Below are positions 8,183 through 19,613 of a stretch of 29,995 nucleotides of DNA, one piece after another. Below the pieces are notes generated by a model, which worked only from the letters and a program-made list of their open reading frames with translations, did no database searches and was not told the origin of the DNA. Each line of letters starts with the position of its first letter. The first letter of the stretch is position 1. Source of the stretch: Lobosporangium transversale (Eukaryota > Mortierellomycota > Mortierellomycetes > Mortierellales > Mortierellaceae). The position numbers were made by a program, and so were the translations under genes. The stretch is taken from positions 1 to 29,995 of the forward strand of contig NW_019029085.1 of NCBI RefSeq assembly GCF_002105155.1, written 5' to 3'.

Positions 8183-9619
8183 CTATATATACCTGACACG
8201 TCCGATCCATTTCACTTCACTCTACAATACTCTTTTAGTGCCAACGATAATATCAAGATTAATGACGTACGCTTCGACCTGTCCGGTCAATCGGCCCGCG
8301 AATATGCAAAACTGGCGTATCAGCTCAAGTTCCCAAAGAAGAACCGCCTCCTTGATCTATCCACGCTCAAACTCCGTAGTGAAGAGACGGATGCGACAAT
8401 GATGCGCGAGAAGCTTTATGTTGACATCCTCAACTCCCTGGGTGTTCCTGCACAGCAGGCTGCGTACGTGCGCCTGTTCTTTAACGGTGAGCCTGTGGGC
8501 CTCTACGTCGCTATGGAGGAGACGAAGAAGCACTGGATCAAGAAGGTCCTTCATCCGGACATTAAAAATGTAAAGCTCGGCGCTCTCTGGAAGTTGAATT
8601 CGTGTTGTGGTCACGAAGCCAATCTCGAATGGTTAGGCCCTACATCCAAGAGCTACGTCGTTGGTGACATTTACAAGAATATTCTGCCCGGTAACAATCC
8701 CGCGGATGATCCTATGCATGATTTAATCCAATTCATGAATGACCTCAAACATTATGAGCCTTCAAAGGTCCAAGATCCCATTGCTTACTGGGAACAGAGA
8801 CTTGACTTGGATGGGTTCTTGAAGAGCATGGCCATGGAATACCTAACTGGTTCTTGGGACTCATACTGGAACTCTGGCTCCAACTATCAGTTCTACAACG
8901 ATCCCGTGACAGGAAAGTGGACATGGCTGCCCACAGATTTTGACGATACCTTTGGTACATCTTACAATGGCAAGATGGGCTCGTATCGTGCGATCCCCAA
9001 AAAGAACAGCAAGGGCTTTGAATCCCCACTGGCTCAAAAGCTCATCATTGAGACACCACAGATTAATGCTCGCTTTGAGCAGATTCTCAAAGATATTGTC
9101 AGCTACGTCTTCAAGCCCGATGCTCTGAATCCTCGCCTGGATGCATATCAAGAAATGTTGGCAGAAGATATTGCCTGGGATCGTGCCCAGCCTAGATTGT
9201 CGAAGGGTAAGAACCATAAATTTACGGCTGAGGATATGTCAAAGGATTTGGAGAATGGAGCAAAGGGTGGCTGGGGTCTTAAAAAATGGATCGGACAGCG
9301 CTCCGATGGAGTCCAAAAGGATCTCAAGTTCCAAGCTCTTCAGGGTAGTGAGTCTAGGCTCCCATACCACACAATGACCAAACTACACTCTGCATATGGC
9401 ATTGATGCGTCACAGAGCAAACCTCAAGGAGAAAAAGAACAGGAGCAGAAGCCAAAACAAGAACAAGATCAGGGTAAAGGGCGAGGACAGCAAAATGGTG
9501 TCTCAATTGAAAAGGCCAGGAATCAAGGTGACGAGAAGATCTTGAATTCGGCGGTAGCTCTCAATGGCAATTGGCTTGCCCTCAGCACAATGCTCGTTGT
9601 TGTGGTGCTTGCTCTTTGA
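7434..9619 (+). CDS. CotH: CotH kinase-fold cell-surface protein, GPI-anchored
   Basis: Three exons, 7434-7488, 7639-8086 and 8239-9619, phases 1 and 2; 627 aa. The signal peptide is about residues 1-17 (MVRLIIGLAACAAMALA). The mature start VTFNVVGLRDNAGDEYGV is typical of Mucorales CotH proteins. The kinase-fold core shows the conserved LRSEETDATMMREKLYVDIL block (about 212-231), GLYVAMEETKKHW, a catalytic-loop-like WDSYWN (D375, N379) and a metal-binding TDFDD (D401, D403). A Gln/Glu/Lys-rich linker (about 560-600) precedes a hydrophobic GPI-type tail (LSTMLVVVVLAL). Bacterial CotH is a protein kinase of spore-coat proteins. Some Mucorales members are surface adhesins for host cells, but this copy cannot be assigned that role from sequence. 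Both introns (150 and 152 nt) carry long homopolymers. Confidence 0.9.
7542..7564 (+). repeat. A23 run in CotH intron 1
   Basis: This run is complementary to T26 at 7609-7634 in the same 150-nt intron; the two could pair in the pre-mRNA. Confidence 0.9.
7609..7634 (+). repeat. T26 run in CotH intron 1
   Basis: It ends 2 nt before the acceptor AG (7637-7638), so it forms an extreme polypyrimidine tract. Confidence 0.9.
8137..8179 (+). repeat. A43 run in CotH intron 2
   Basis: This is the longest single-base run in the window, in the middle of a 152-nt intron on the sense strand. Confidence 0.9.
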
Positions 9620-10062
9620 TAAATAGCTCTCTTCTCCCAAGCATTATTCAATTTTGCTTTTCTTGTATAGAGACCAACTGATAGGTCAAAGAATTTACAC
9701 ATCATTTGAGTATTCTAATTCCATTCCACGCTTATAAAAAAAAATAATAAAAAAAAAAGAATGAAGTAAACTTATATAAAGCATTCAAAGATCAACACGA
9801 TCAGCTTATTCACTATGTCACTCAGGCTGAATGATAATTCAGCATTATCGCTAATAGCGCCACGCCAACGGTGACCTGTATTTAATAGCCTTTTGGCCAG
9901 CACAACTCTGTTAACGTTGCTGTGCGTATATGTGAATGTATAGGCTTCCTCCTCTTCTTTTTCCACCCCTCCAAACCCTTTGCATCTCTTTTTCTTTTTT
10001 TTTTTTTTTTTTTTTTTTGAAGTTCTTCCTGGTGAAAAAAGTATCTCATCAAGAGATAAATT
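9620..10062. other. Intergenic region CotH / VTC1-like
   Basis: It contains the CotH 3' flank, a TATA-like ATATAAA (about 9773) and a T24 run (9995-10018) 44 nt before the next start codon. No gene is seen. Confidence 0.5.
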
Positions 10063-12468
10063 ATGAGTTCAACAGAGCTTCAGATGGCAGCTACATTGAA
10101 ATCAGCTGCGACCCCTAGTCCACAGCATATATCCTTAAACACCTTAGATTATGATACTGATAATGAACATGTCGTGAAATCCAACAAGGGCGCTGCTATA
10201 CCTATAGATTCCGAATCTCCTACATTAAGACACCCATCAATACAACAGCAACAGGACGCATCATCACTGCCAACTGGTATCTCAAGTGAACAATACATAG
10301 CCATCCTCGCCGATCCACCGACCAAGGATCAAAGAAGCAACATGTACCACACGAATAAAGCAATATCTATTTCAAGCTTTGTGGATGTAAAGGATTCATC
10401 TTTATCTATCAAGACTTCACAACCCTCGACGCTATTGCAGGTTAAGAATAATACTTCGCCCATCAGCCCTAACCAATTGCAAGGAGTCGTGGTTGAGTCT
10501 CTAAAGACGCCTACTGAAGAATCCGGCGATGATTCTTCAAATGAGCATGGTCATACTGGCAATACCGAACATATAGATTCAGCAACACCCGTTGACAGCG
10601 ATATTTGCAAAGTGTTTACATCAAAGAACATGCATTCCAATCCAACCGAAGATCAACGAGGTGTCCCTTGGATGCTCTACCGACATCGGTCGCATTCCAC
10701 AGGAGCTGAAGCAAAGCAGCATTCATCATCATCAATATTTTCACACACAACTATGCTTGGATTCGAATCAAGAACTGGATTAAATCACATTCGATCGATT
10801 TCCGTCAACCAGCCTTCAGACTGTACATACACGGTAGAGAACAAGAAAGATATCACAGGTGAATCATTGACAACACCTATTGCTAGAGTCGGATCATGCC
10901 AGGGCCGACTAGGGCTGGGATCTGAAGTAAATCCAAATTGTTCCTCCAGATATGAACAGTCTTTACCGAGGACCATAGATACAGAAGGCAGCATGCGTGT
11001 ACTTCATTACAGACACCATCATACTCTACATCGTAGTGGCAGCAATCGTACCAGTGGCAAATCCCTCTACTCTGCTTATCGCAAGCATTTCAATACCCTA
11101 CAAGCTGGAACGCATGTTGTTTCTTCTCAAATAACTGATACTTCATCTACCACCAATATAGCAGCCGAAACCTTTGGGCCACCCTCATCAACGATACCGG
11201 CGGCTCTATCTGCTAACACAGATAGTCTCAATATTGCCATTAATTCGCCCAAACCCATGGGTAGCACAGAGTTCCAACCCTCCTTTACTCGCTCGACGCT
11301 GTTACAACATCAATTACAATATCGCTATCAACAACGATTACGGAACATGCAACCTATGGAGGCAAGTAACCCTGTATCTTTTACCTCCCTTGATGCGAGC
11401 GCAGTATCCTCTCCGGCCCTATCATGCCACTCAGACTCTACAATGGTCTCGAGTAGCTCTAGATCCTCATGCATCTCAGGAAGTCTTCATAGTAGCAACG
11501 ACACAACTTTATCCCTAGTTTATATGAACAGTGCGGATGACATGCATTGTTCATCTGCAATAGGCTCACCCAGTGGACTGACTCTCCTCAACTCTCGCCC
11601 AGAGAATGGTCAACATCATGGAGGATATCAGTCGTCACGATTTTTAAATAAAGATAATGACGCCAGGAAGCTCAAGGACTTCGTACGAAAAGCTTTTGCT
11701 TGGATGAGTTGTTGGTCAACACCACATACCAATAACGACCTTAAGCCATCTTCTTCTGTACTTGAATACGACACCACTCCTACATCCCGAACTACTCTCC
11801 AGGAGTTATCCGGCAAGGAATCAGGCCTTTACAACAGGGCCAGCCAGTCATCACCACCATCACCACCAACACCTTCTCCTATCCAACTCTCTTCTAGTTT
11901 ATATTATATTTCTGGGCTCACCGATCTACGTCAGGCTCGAAAACGTGGAGGCCGTAGTGGTGCTCAGTCAAGAGACATGCTCCCAGATGAGAAGGCCTTC
12001 TTTTCGAACGAACGGACTTATCTGCACTGGATCAAGTTTGGGCTGTTGATCGGTAGCACAGCTCTAACGCTGTTGAGTTTCGCAGAAGCTGCAGGATATC
12101 GAGTGGGCTTGTGTTTAGTGACTGTCGCCATGTCCACACTGGCCTATTCTACTGCCATGTTTCATCTGAGGCATCGATGGATGATCCAACTTAGAAGGGA
12201 TGTCAAGTATTATGACCGCTTTGGACCTACTGTCTTGTTTATGGCCTTGTTCTTGGCGTATGCCACGAACGTTGCAAGTATGTTTTTTTTTTTTTTTTTT
12301 TTTTTTTTTTTGTTCAAAACAAGTTGAGCAAGTTCTTAATCTTTTTTTTTTTTTTTTTTTTTTTTATTATTGCAAACTTCAGTGACGATGCACAAGCTTT
12401 TTGGCGAGGACGCTGATGACGAAGGACTGAATCTTCTTAATAATAAAAGCGGTCCGCTTGATGTTTGA
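10063..12468 (+). CDS. Vtc1-like DUF202 membrane protein with long disordered N-terminus
   Basis: Two exons, 10063-12277 and 12383-12468 (GT..AG, phase 1); 766 aa. Residues 1-635 are Ser/Thr/Gln/His-rich and look disordered, with no recognisable SPX or polyphosphate-polymerase core. From residue 640 comes a DUF202/Vtc1-type domain: LPDEKAFFSNERTYLHWIKF, then three membrane segments (about 656-676, 679-700, 719-741) linked by the basic loop HLRHRWMIQLRRD, then a short acidic C-terminus (KLFGEDADDEG). In yeast Vtc1 is about 130 residues of little more than this domain, acting in the vacuolar polyphosphate polymerase complex. A membrane role related to VTC is inferred; the N-terminal ~630 residues are unlike it. 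The frame is open for 738 codons without stops, so the extension is coding. The intron has T29 and T24 runs. Confidence 0.8.
12283..12311 (+). repeat. T29 run at intron 5' end
   Basis: It starts 5 nt after the donor GT of the VTC1-like intron. A second T24 run lies at 12342-12365, near the acceptor. Confidence 0.88.
12342..12365 (+). repeat. T24 run at intron 3' end
   Basis: It lies 15 nt before the acceptor AG (12381-12382) of the VTC1-like gene. Confidence 0.88.
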
Positions 12469-12789
12469 ATTTTTTATTTTTTTTATATTTCATAATTTTT
12501 TTTTAACGATTCAACAAATGGAGATACACGCTTGCAAAAAAAAAATAAAAAAAAATAAAATAAAATAAAATATATAAAAAAAATAAAAAAAGGTAATACA
12601 AACATTGGGTATACAACTTGTCATTTTGAGGGGACAAAGTAGCTACAATAAAAGCATATATTCTACATGTACAAAAAATGATTTTTTAAAGGAAACAAAA
12701 AAAAAAAAAAAAAAAAAAGAAAAAGAAAAAGAAAAATAAAGTGCCTCTGACAGGAAAAAGAATGAAAAAAGTAGCGTCCCACATTCCTT
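12469..12789. other. Convergent intergenic region
   Basis: 3' flanks of the VTC1-like gene and the 1008-aa gene. It is AT-rich, with T-rich (12468-12504) and A-rich (12537-12592, 12699-12733) stretches suited to 3'-end formation on both strands. No gene is seen. Confidence 0.55.
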
Positions 12790-14601
12790 CTAGTACGACG
12801 TATACTCATCCCAGTCGACATAATAGTATTTGCCCATGTGGCTGTTCCTTGGAGAGCTTTGGCGTTTCATGGTCGAGATGGTTGGTGCAAAAGATGAGAG
12901 ATTAGTGTGAGACGAGTCAGCAGTCAGCTCCTTACCACCCACTTGACCATTGACTCCTAGACTTGCACCACTCGCATTGATATCGGACAATGCTACATCG
13001 GACGTTAACGGCGATGAGAGTGGTGATATACTCATTGCTCCTTGTCCCATATTATAAATGGGTCCCGTAGCAATAGGCTCGCTTGAGGCTGACGAACTTG
13101 ACAAGAGAGCGTTTCCAAGGCTGCTCATATCCAACCACCAAGTGCTGACCTTCTTCAGTTTTCGTCTCCTGACCCCATGCATCTTTGTGACATAATACCA
13201 ATAATCTTGATCCTGCGTCCATTCGTGATGTTCTGGTAGATGATCTGAATCGTTGTACGTCTGCAAAAGCACAAGTTCCATAGGGAGTGCATGTTGTGGG
13301 GGAACAAACCCTCGAGGTTCTGATGGTCTTTTGGATTTTGCTGATTCTAGACTCATTCTCTCAAACTCCCCATTGTTCGTATCCAACGGATTTATCTTCA
13401 TCTCAACGTTCTCGGAAGCGTCAAGGGAATGATCTTCACCGTCAATGCTCCTTTGTATTTGCTCATCCTTATCTATCAAGGCTTGGGATGAGGGCGTGAT
13501 AGGGGTAAGTGGGAATAGCGAATTCAAAAACGGACCATCTGACTCCGGAATGAATGGGTGTGAATCGATTATCTGGTTACAGGGATCGTTGTGATGATGG
13601 CTCCTGGAATCGCCGTAGAGCCAGTCATATCTATTGCATCGTGAAAGTCGTTTTAGTTGTTCCAGACGAGAGGGATCATCTTCCAGTAAATCTAGCCCCG
13701 TTAGCGGTCGAGATAGGTTGGGGGCTGAAGCATGGCGCCTAAGTACTTGTGCTGCTCTCTTTTTCTTAACAAAGGAATTGCCCTGTGACATTAAGGCTGG
13801 CCTGACATAAGATCGAGGTGAGGAGTATCCTTTTGAGCTTCCATTCGATATCCTTGGAGGTGAGAGTGTAGCGACATTGGATTGTTTCGTTGAAGATATG
13901 ATGACACTATGTCCTGTCTGAGACACAGTTTGATCGCCCTCGTTAAATGGCCATGAAAGTGGTGTTGCAGAAGGTAAAAGAGGGGAATGAGCATTATGTG
14001 GAGAAGATCGTTCATTTCGAAGAGAAGCTGAATTGGGCTGATTTTTGTTTCTGGCATTTGATTTCCCTGGTTCATTAATAGAGGGCGATGCTGAGACGGA
14101 TGAACCGGGAAATAGCCGTGAAGGGGATGGTGACGGTGTGGAAGGTCGAGAGTTGATAGGGGTTTGTTGAGGAGACGAGCCAGTACTGAATGTCAAGAAG
14201 CGGCTCTGTTGGTTCGGCATACTTGAATTATGACAACTGTACAAATGAAGGCTTTTTCGTTTCGCTTTGTCCTTGGACAACTCCCTGGAGGTCGCAGTCA
14301 ATATAGAAGATGCTGAGAGTGGTCGGGATGGAGAGTGCTTTTGGGACTGTTGGGATGAAGGAGAGGGGAGCTGAGGCAGATCCTTCCTACCCTTGTTCTC
14401 AATGACGAGGACTTCCTGGATATTTTCAAGCTCGTTTTGATCGAGCTGACCCGTCAGTATCAGCTGTTCACGACTGGACTTGCATGCTGGACAAGTGCAT
14501 AGTCGATGCGCAGTTGTCGGATAGTGGTAATAGGCGGATGGCGGCAAAAGAGATTTAGACACTCGCTTGATTACATACTGTTTGCATTGTAAAAAAAGAT
14601 T

Positions 14602-14635
<34 letters not shown>

Positions 14636-15934
14636 AGTGAGTTGGATACCATCCGGAACAGCGAGATGGGAATGAAATCATCCAAAGACATTGTCAGGTC
14701 TCCTGAAATCAAGACCACCGCATAAATGTGGAAATTTTACCTTCTTGCCGTTTGCTCGTGAGAGAACAGTGATCGTCCAGCTGTATTTGCCAATACCCCA
14801 GATTCCTTTCCCATGGCGGAAGCTTTCCTGATCGATCACATATTTGTCCAGTAGAGATTGTGGAAGTTTGATGGTCATCAGGACCGGAGGAAAAGGGGAG
14901 CCAGCATAAGGGTCAGGTGTTTGTGGTTGATGTTGTTCCTGAAGGCTACCAGAGTCGTGCCCGTTCGGTGATCCAGACGAACTACTGTTATTGCGGTGTT
15001 GATACATGTGCTGAGGATTTTTATTGTCGGTACTATGGTTATTGAGCAATGGTTTAAAAGACAGGCTGGGTTTAGTAAACTTAAATCCTGAACTGCCGGA
15101 AGAAGATCGGGCCGAGGATGATACTGCTCGAGACGTCGTAGTCTGCGCATCATAACTCCTTCGTGGTGTAATCTCTGTTATTTTGGATCTTGTTGACAGT
15201 GTCTTGCCCTTGTATTCGATCTCGCCTGTAGGGAATCGTTGTAGGCTTAGTTGACCCAATGATTCGGTTGTTTCGGCGCTGATGGATGTTGAGGGCGTAG
15301 AGTCGCCTCTTCTATTGTCACCACTACTGCCGCTGCTACCATTGCCACTGACATTGCCACCACTGCTGATGCTTGCAATACTCTTATCGGAGAGTGAGGA
15401 CTGAGAATGAGTGCCCTGACAGGAGAGGGAGAATGTCTTTGCAGTGCTGTCGGCGATAGTGTTCTTTCGATGATTATTTTCCAACGATAATTCTATTTTT
15501 TCAGCACGGCCTGTTTCCGAATAATCTATGGTGCTCTTGTTCGCTGAGACAGAATTGATATTGCTGTTGGTATTAGTATTGGTACTAGTACTGGGGCTGA
15601 TGATAGTACGACCTTTCATTCTATCAATAGAGCGCCTCTCTTCATTCTGACTCTTATTCGCATTGTTGTTGTTACTACTACGATGCTGCTGCTGTTGCTG
15701 ACTTCGTTCTGAAAAGGGACGCGAGGAATAAGAAAAGGACTGTTGGTGCTGCAGTTGGAGCTGCCGCCGCTTCTCTTTTTCAACAGGCGACTCGACAGAG
15801 AATGAAGCTCTGTGAGGCGCTTCTAGCACAGAACCTTGGCCTGAGCTGTTGCGTGCACTGTAAGGGTTGGGTGAGGAGGGTGTGGAAGCAGAGAAAGCAG
15901 GACTAAAGGAGGGCTTTGAAGGAATGGTGCCCAT
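12790..15934 (-). CDS. Uncharacterised 1008-aa protein, largely disordered, with a small Cys motif
   Basis: Three exons on the minus strand: 14749-15934, 14650-14702 and 12790-14577; 1008 aa. I do not recognise the family. Residues 1-350 are Ser/Gln/Asn-rich with homopolymeric Ser, Gln and Asn. An ordered block follows at about 353-450: MTIKLPQSLLDKYVIDQESF, GIWGIGKYSWTITVL, SLDDFIPISLFRM, then CTCPAC (C440, C442, C445). Residues 450-850 are again Ser/Pro-rich. A second ordered block (about 850-900) has HHEWTQDQDYWYYVTKMHG followed by basic RRRKLKK and STWWLD. The protein ends in an aromatic YYYVDWDEYTSY. Intron 2 (14578-14649) is GT-AG, phase 0. Intron 1 joins in frame only with a GC donor (CG/GCAAGA) and AG acceptor, 46 nt. 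The obvious GT donor 8 nt downstream gives an early stop. It may be a regulatory or scaffold protein. Confidence 0.72.
14609..14634 (+). repeat. A26 run in intron 2 of the 1008-aa gene
   Basis: It is preceded on + by T9 (14600-14608), so on the sense strand the intron reads T26 then A9. The whole intron is only 72 nt. Confidence 0.88.
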
Positions 15935-15986
15935 CTGTGTTTTTGGATTCTTCTGTACAGTCCAATGTTGAACTTTTACTGTTATT

Positions 15987-16019
<33 letters not shown>

Positions 16020-16827
16020 CTTATTCTCTTTTTTGGTTGTGAATAAGAAGTTGATTGGTGAAGAAAGGATTGCTTGAAGACACTTTTTGAATGTTAAAAA
16101 ATAAAAGGAAGACACGCGAGAATACAAAAAGGGAAAAGCAGTGTTTATTAAGAACAAGGATACTGAAGATTCAAGTGAAACCTAACAAGTGAAGAGTGAA
16201 GAAGTGAAGGGGTAAAAAGGGTGGAGAAAGCAGAGTGAGAGAGAATGAGAGTGGGGGTGAAGAGGAAGAAGAGGAGGGGACACCAACAAAAAGGAGAGAA
16301 AGAGGAAGAGATGGAGTAAGAATAAGAGAGAAAATGTGCTGTATAAATGTAATTTGTGTGCTATGTGCCAATGATGACAAACTGAGGCAAGAGAACAAAA
16401 GGAAAAATAAATAAAAAAAAAAAGCTGAAAAAGAGAGATAGAAAGAGGAAGAAAGTCAAAAAGGCTGACAAAGTGCACTGCAACGGAGGAGATAGAAACA
16501 GCCAGTGGGTGCATGTAAACAATCGCTTTTTTCTTGATTTTACCATCTTTTGCGCGTTTCCTGTTTCCATTTGTTTGGACGCCTTTCTTTGTACCTTCTC
16601 TCTCTTCTTTGTTTCCTTGGACACAGACACAAACACAAGGACAAACAGGAACAAAAAACAGCAAACAACAGCAAACAACAGCAGCAACAGCTTTCCTTTT
16701 TTTTTTTTCATTGTCATAACTGTGCATCTGTATTATATACCATCGTCTTTGTACCTTGACAAACGCATCTTTTATCGCGCGTTCGAAGGCCTTTGAAAAG
16801 GAAAAGGGATGAGGTTAAACAGGCCAT

Positions 16828-16862
<35 letters not shown>

Positions 16863-17357
16863 GTCGCTCATAAAAAAGCATGCATGCATGCAGTATCAAT
16901 TTGCTATTTTTCGCCTGGCACCTCATATTGGTTTAATGGGATATGAAAAAATAAAAAAATCAGCTACTTCAACCTTGTTGTTAAACCTTAGATATGGAAC
17001 AAGGACTACCTTTTCTTTTTCAATGTCGAGATGCTTATTGAAAGGTTAACTCTCCTATTTCTTGCACGAAGAATGTTCTGTCTTCACATCTTGACAAGGA
17101 CCACACACTTGATGCTTATCAGATATAAAAGAAAAAGGGATAAAGCCTACTTTGCATGATCAGCTTTAGGAGTATAATCGTGATTTGGAAGAACTTATTT
17201 GTAATGTAAAAACTGAATAATACAACATTCATTATAAATTCTTTAATTGATTTAGTGGCGCTTCGTCACATGATCAATGGTGGCGCAAGAAATACATCAA
17301 AAAAAAAAAAACCTCGCCATTCATTCAACATATCTTTCATTCAACATACACTCCAAC
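15935..17357. other. Divergent promoter region, 1008-aa gene / CTU2
   Basis: About 1.4 kb. It holds a T32 run (15988-16019), a long purine-rich stretch on + (about 16185-16330, pyrimidine-rich on the sense strand of the 1008-aa gene), CAACAGCAAA-type short repeats (about 16655-16690), a T29 run (16830-16858), a 14-nt palindrome of GCAT units (16878-16891) and a repeated CATTCAACATA just before the CTU2 start (about 17323-17351). No gene is supported. Confidence 0.55.
16878..16891. repeat. GCATGCATGCATGC palindrome
   Basis: Three and a half GCAT units form a perfect 14-nt self-complementary sequence, 20 nt downstream of a T29 run. It could be a transcription-factor site (contains overlapping RY-type CATGCA cores) or simply a tetranucleotide repeat. 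Confidence 0.5.
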
Positions 17358-19432
17358 ATGTCATGCTCAATAGATGAACCCACAATGACAGTGGCTGAAA
17401 AGCGAGGTACATCTTGTGGCTCAATTTAGCACGACATTTGGTTGAACTCTATTTGAAATTATAAAAGAGATCTCCAGGACTAACAAACTGTCAATGAATA
17501 GCCAAGGCAAGGGCAGTTCATGTCGGCTTTTGCTGCAAGTGTAAAACTACCCGGTCTACCATTATTGTTAGATATGCCGAATATTGCGAGTATGTTCTCT
17601 TACAAATATTTACTGAGAATGTTAAAAAAATCGCCTCTCAACAGTAGCTGGCTTGTTTGTTCTGTTACTCATAACTTATTCTATTTTTTTTTTTTTTTTT
17701 TTAAAAATATACAGCCCATGTTTTCTAATTGCTCTCGATTCCAAATTCAGGACAGCTCTGCGTAATGCTCGACCATACAGAGTCACCAATCCGGAGAATG
17801 TCATGCTCGCATTCTCAGGAGGTTCATCGTCGAGGTATGGATGACATTGACAAATGGATCTGCATTTTTGATTGTAGTGAAGAAAAGTTTTGTATGGCTT
17901 CTTACTGACTTACTTCCGATTTAATTCTATTTAATTCAAGATCACTTATACACCTATTCGACGTATTTCATTCGCTACCCCCGGAGGTTACCTCAAACAA
18001 ACAGCAACCAAAGATCTACAATGATATTCACGTTTGCCATGTTGATGAATCATGTCTGTTCGAGCCATCCTCCTTACAAACACAAATACAGTCGCAAGGC
18101 CAGAACGACTCACATAGCAAAGAGATCAAGGAGGAGAAACTTGACGGCTCGACAATGGAACAGGCCCGATCTATTGCTGCTCACTATAATTATCTTTTTC
18201 ATGGAGTGCGAATCGAGGATATTTATGATCCAGAGTGGGCTGATTCACATTGTTTTGAGGCAGTGGCAACGTTAGTCACATCACTCCCTAAGGATCAACT
18301 GGCCATATCTGGTGAAGCACCCGAATTACTTTCTCATATTCATCCCATGTCTCCTCTCTCTACATCATCAGGACCACCAGGATTATCATCTGAAACAACG
18401 AGGCGGCAGAAAATGTCTCGACAGGAAAAGATTGCTAAGCTTAAAGCACTGTTGGCAGCATGTACAACATTGACAGCCAAGGAAACGATCTTGGGGCACA
18501 TCCGATCTAGTTTACTCGCTCAACTTGCAAAACGTGCTGATTGTACAATCCTTGCGCTTGGAGATTCTGCAACTAGAGTGGCAATACAGATTATTGGGCT
18601 CACTGCTATTGGACGTGGTTTCTCTCTGCCTCATGAAACTTCGCTAGAGTCAAACTGGATACAAGGCTGCAAGGTCATTCGACCGCTCAAGGACTGTCTT
18701 GCGAAAGAGTTGGATACACTATGCAGACTGAGCAATTTGGAGGTGATTGAGAAACATACTGCAAGATTAGGCTGGACAATTCAAAGTAAGGGTGAGATCA
18801 AGAGCATTAAGCAGTTGACAGAGGAATTCATCATCGGTCTTGATAAAGACTTCCCCTCTACCGCAGCAACAGTCTGTAGGACTGCGGCCAAGCTGACACC
18901 ACCAGATGTTCAGTATCAAGATAAATGTCCGCTCTGTCATGGACCCGTACAGGCTGGCGTCCAGGAATGGAAAAAAAGGATTACAGTCACAACACCACCT
19001 TCAAGAGATGATCAGGAGACTGCTAAAGATTTTAACGACACATGCTGTTCTTCAACAGTGGGAACTAGCTGCTGTAGCAACAGTAACCGATCCATCAACT
19101 CATCTTCATCTTGTACACAAAATTCTACAAAGAGTCATTCTACAGACGAAAAACCACCACTCCCGTTCTCATCTCTTCTCTGCTATGGATGCCTAACGAA
19201 CCTTCGTGATCTAAACCTCAAATCAATGGGCAGTTTGAACGGAGACGAGACCTCTCAATTTGAGCTACCTCCATATGTCGCATGGACTATCTTGGATCGT
19301 GTGGGCTACAAATCACTTGAGGATTACGAAAATGCATTTGTGGCCAAAGATACCGATGTGGATCCTCGTGAAAGCCTTCGAGAACAGATTCAAGAGTTTT
19401 TGATTGCTTCCGACAGTGAAAGTGAAGAGTAA
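17358..19432 (+). CDS. CTU2: Cytoplasmic tRNA 2-thiolation protein 2 (Ctu2/Ncs2)
   Basis: Four exons, 17358-17406, 17502-17589, 17715-17834 and 17941-19432, phases 1, 2 and 2; 582 aa. Zinc-type pairs FCCKCK (C27, C30) and YCDPC (C45, C48) come first. A PP-loop-like FSGGSSS (80-85) follows KFRTAL and NVMLAFSGG, then the ATP-pyrophosphatase-like fold, then two C-terminal pairs, CPLC (415-418) and CYGC (500-503). With Ctu1/Ncs6 this protein thiolates wobble uridine 34 of tRNA-Lys, -Glu and -Gln in the cytosol, taking sulfur from the Urm1 pathway. A Cys/Ser-rich insert with two CC pairs (about 452-480) lies between the last two zinc pairs. The acidic end (DSESEE) may be phosphorylated. It is convergent with LAG1, with 181 nt between stops. 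Confidence 0.9.
17684..17702 (+). repeat. T19 run in CTU2 intron 2
   Basis: It ends 10 nt before the acceptor AG at 17713-17714. Confidence 0.85.
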
Positions 19433-19613
19433 ATTAGACATAAAACATATTAAAAAACGATATTTAATTACTGTTAAAGAAAATACTAACTAATCAGAAA
19501 AAAAATGAACGCCAAAACTCGAATAACTATATCGAGCCGGTGTTTCCTTTCTTGCCGGTGCACTGTGGTGTAGTGAAAAGGCTATATATATAAAAGAAGC
19601 TGCTTTTCCTTTT

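Noticed and set aside
14700-14741. GT-AG intron of 38 nt in the 1008-aa gene
   Set aside because: Splicing here shifts the frame and meets a stop after two codons; the GC donor 8 nt upstream restores the frame.
16182-16727. 181-codon minus frame upstream of the 1008-aa gene
   Set aside because: Composition is that of a pyrimidine-rich leader (Leu/Ser/Phe repeats), with no conserved feature.
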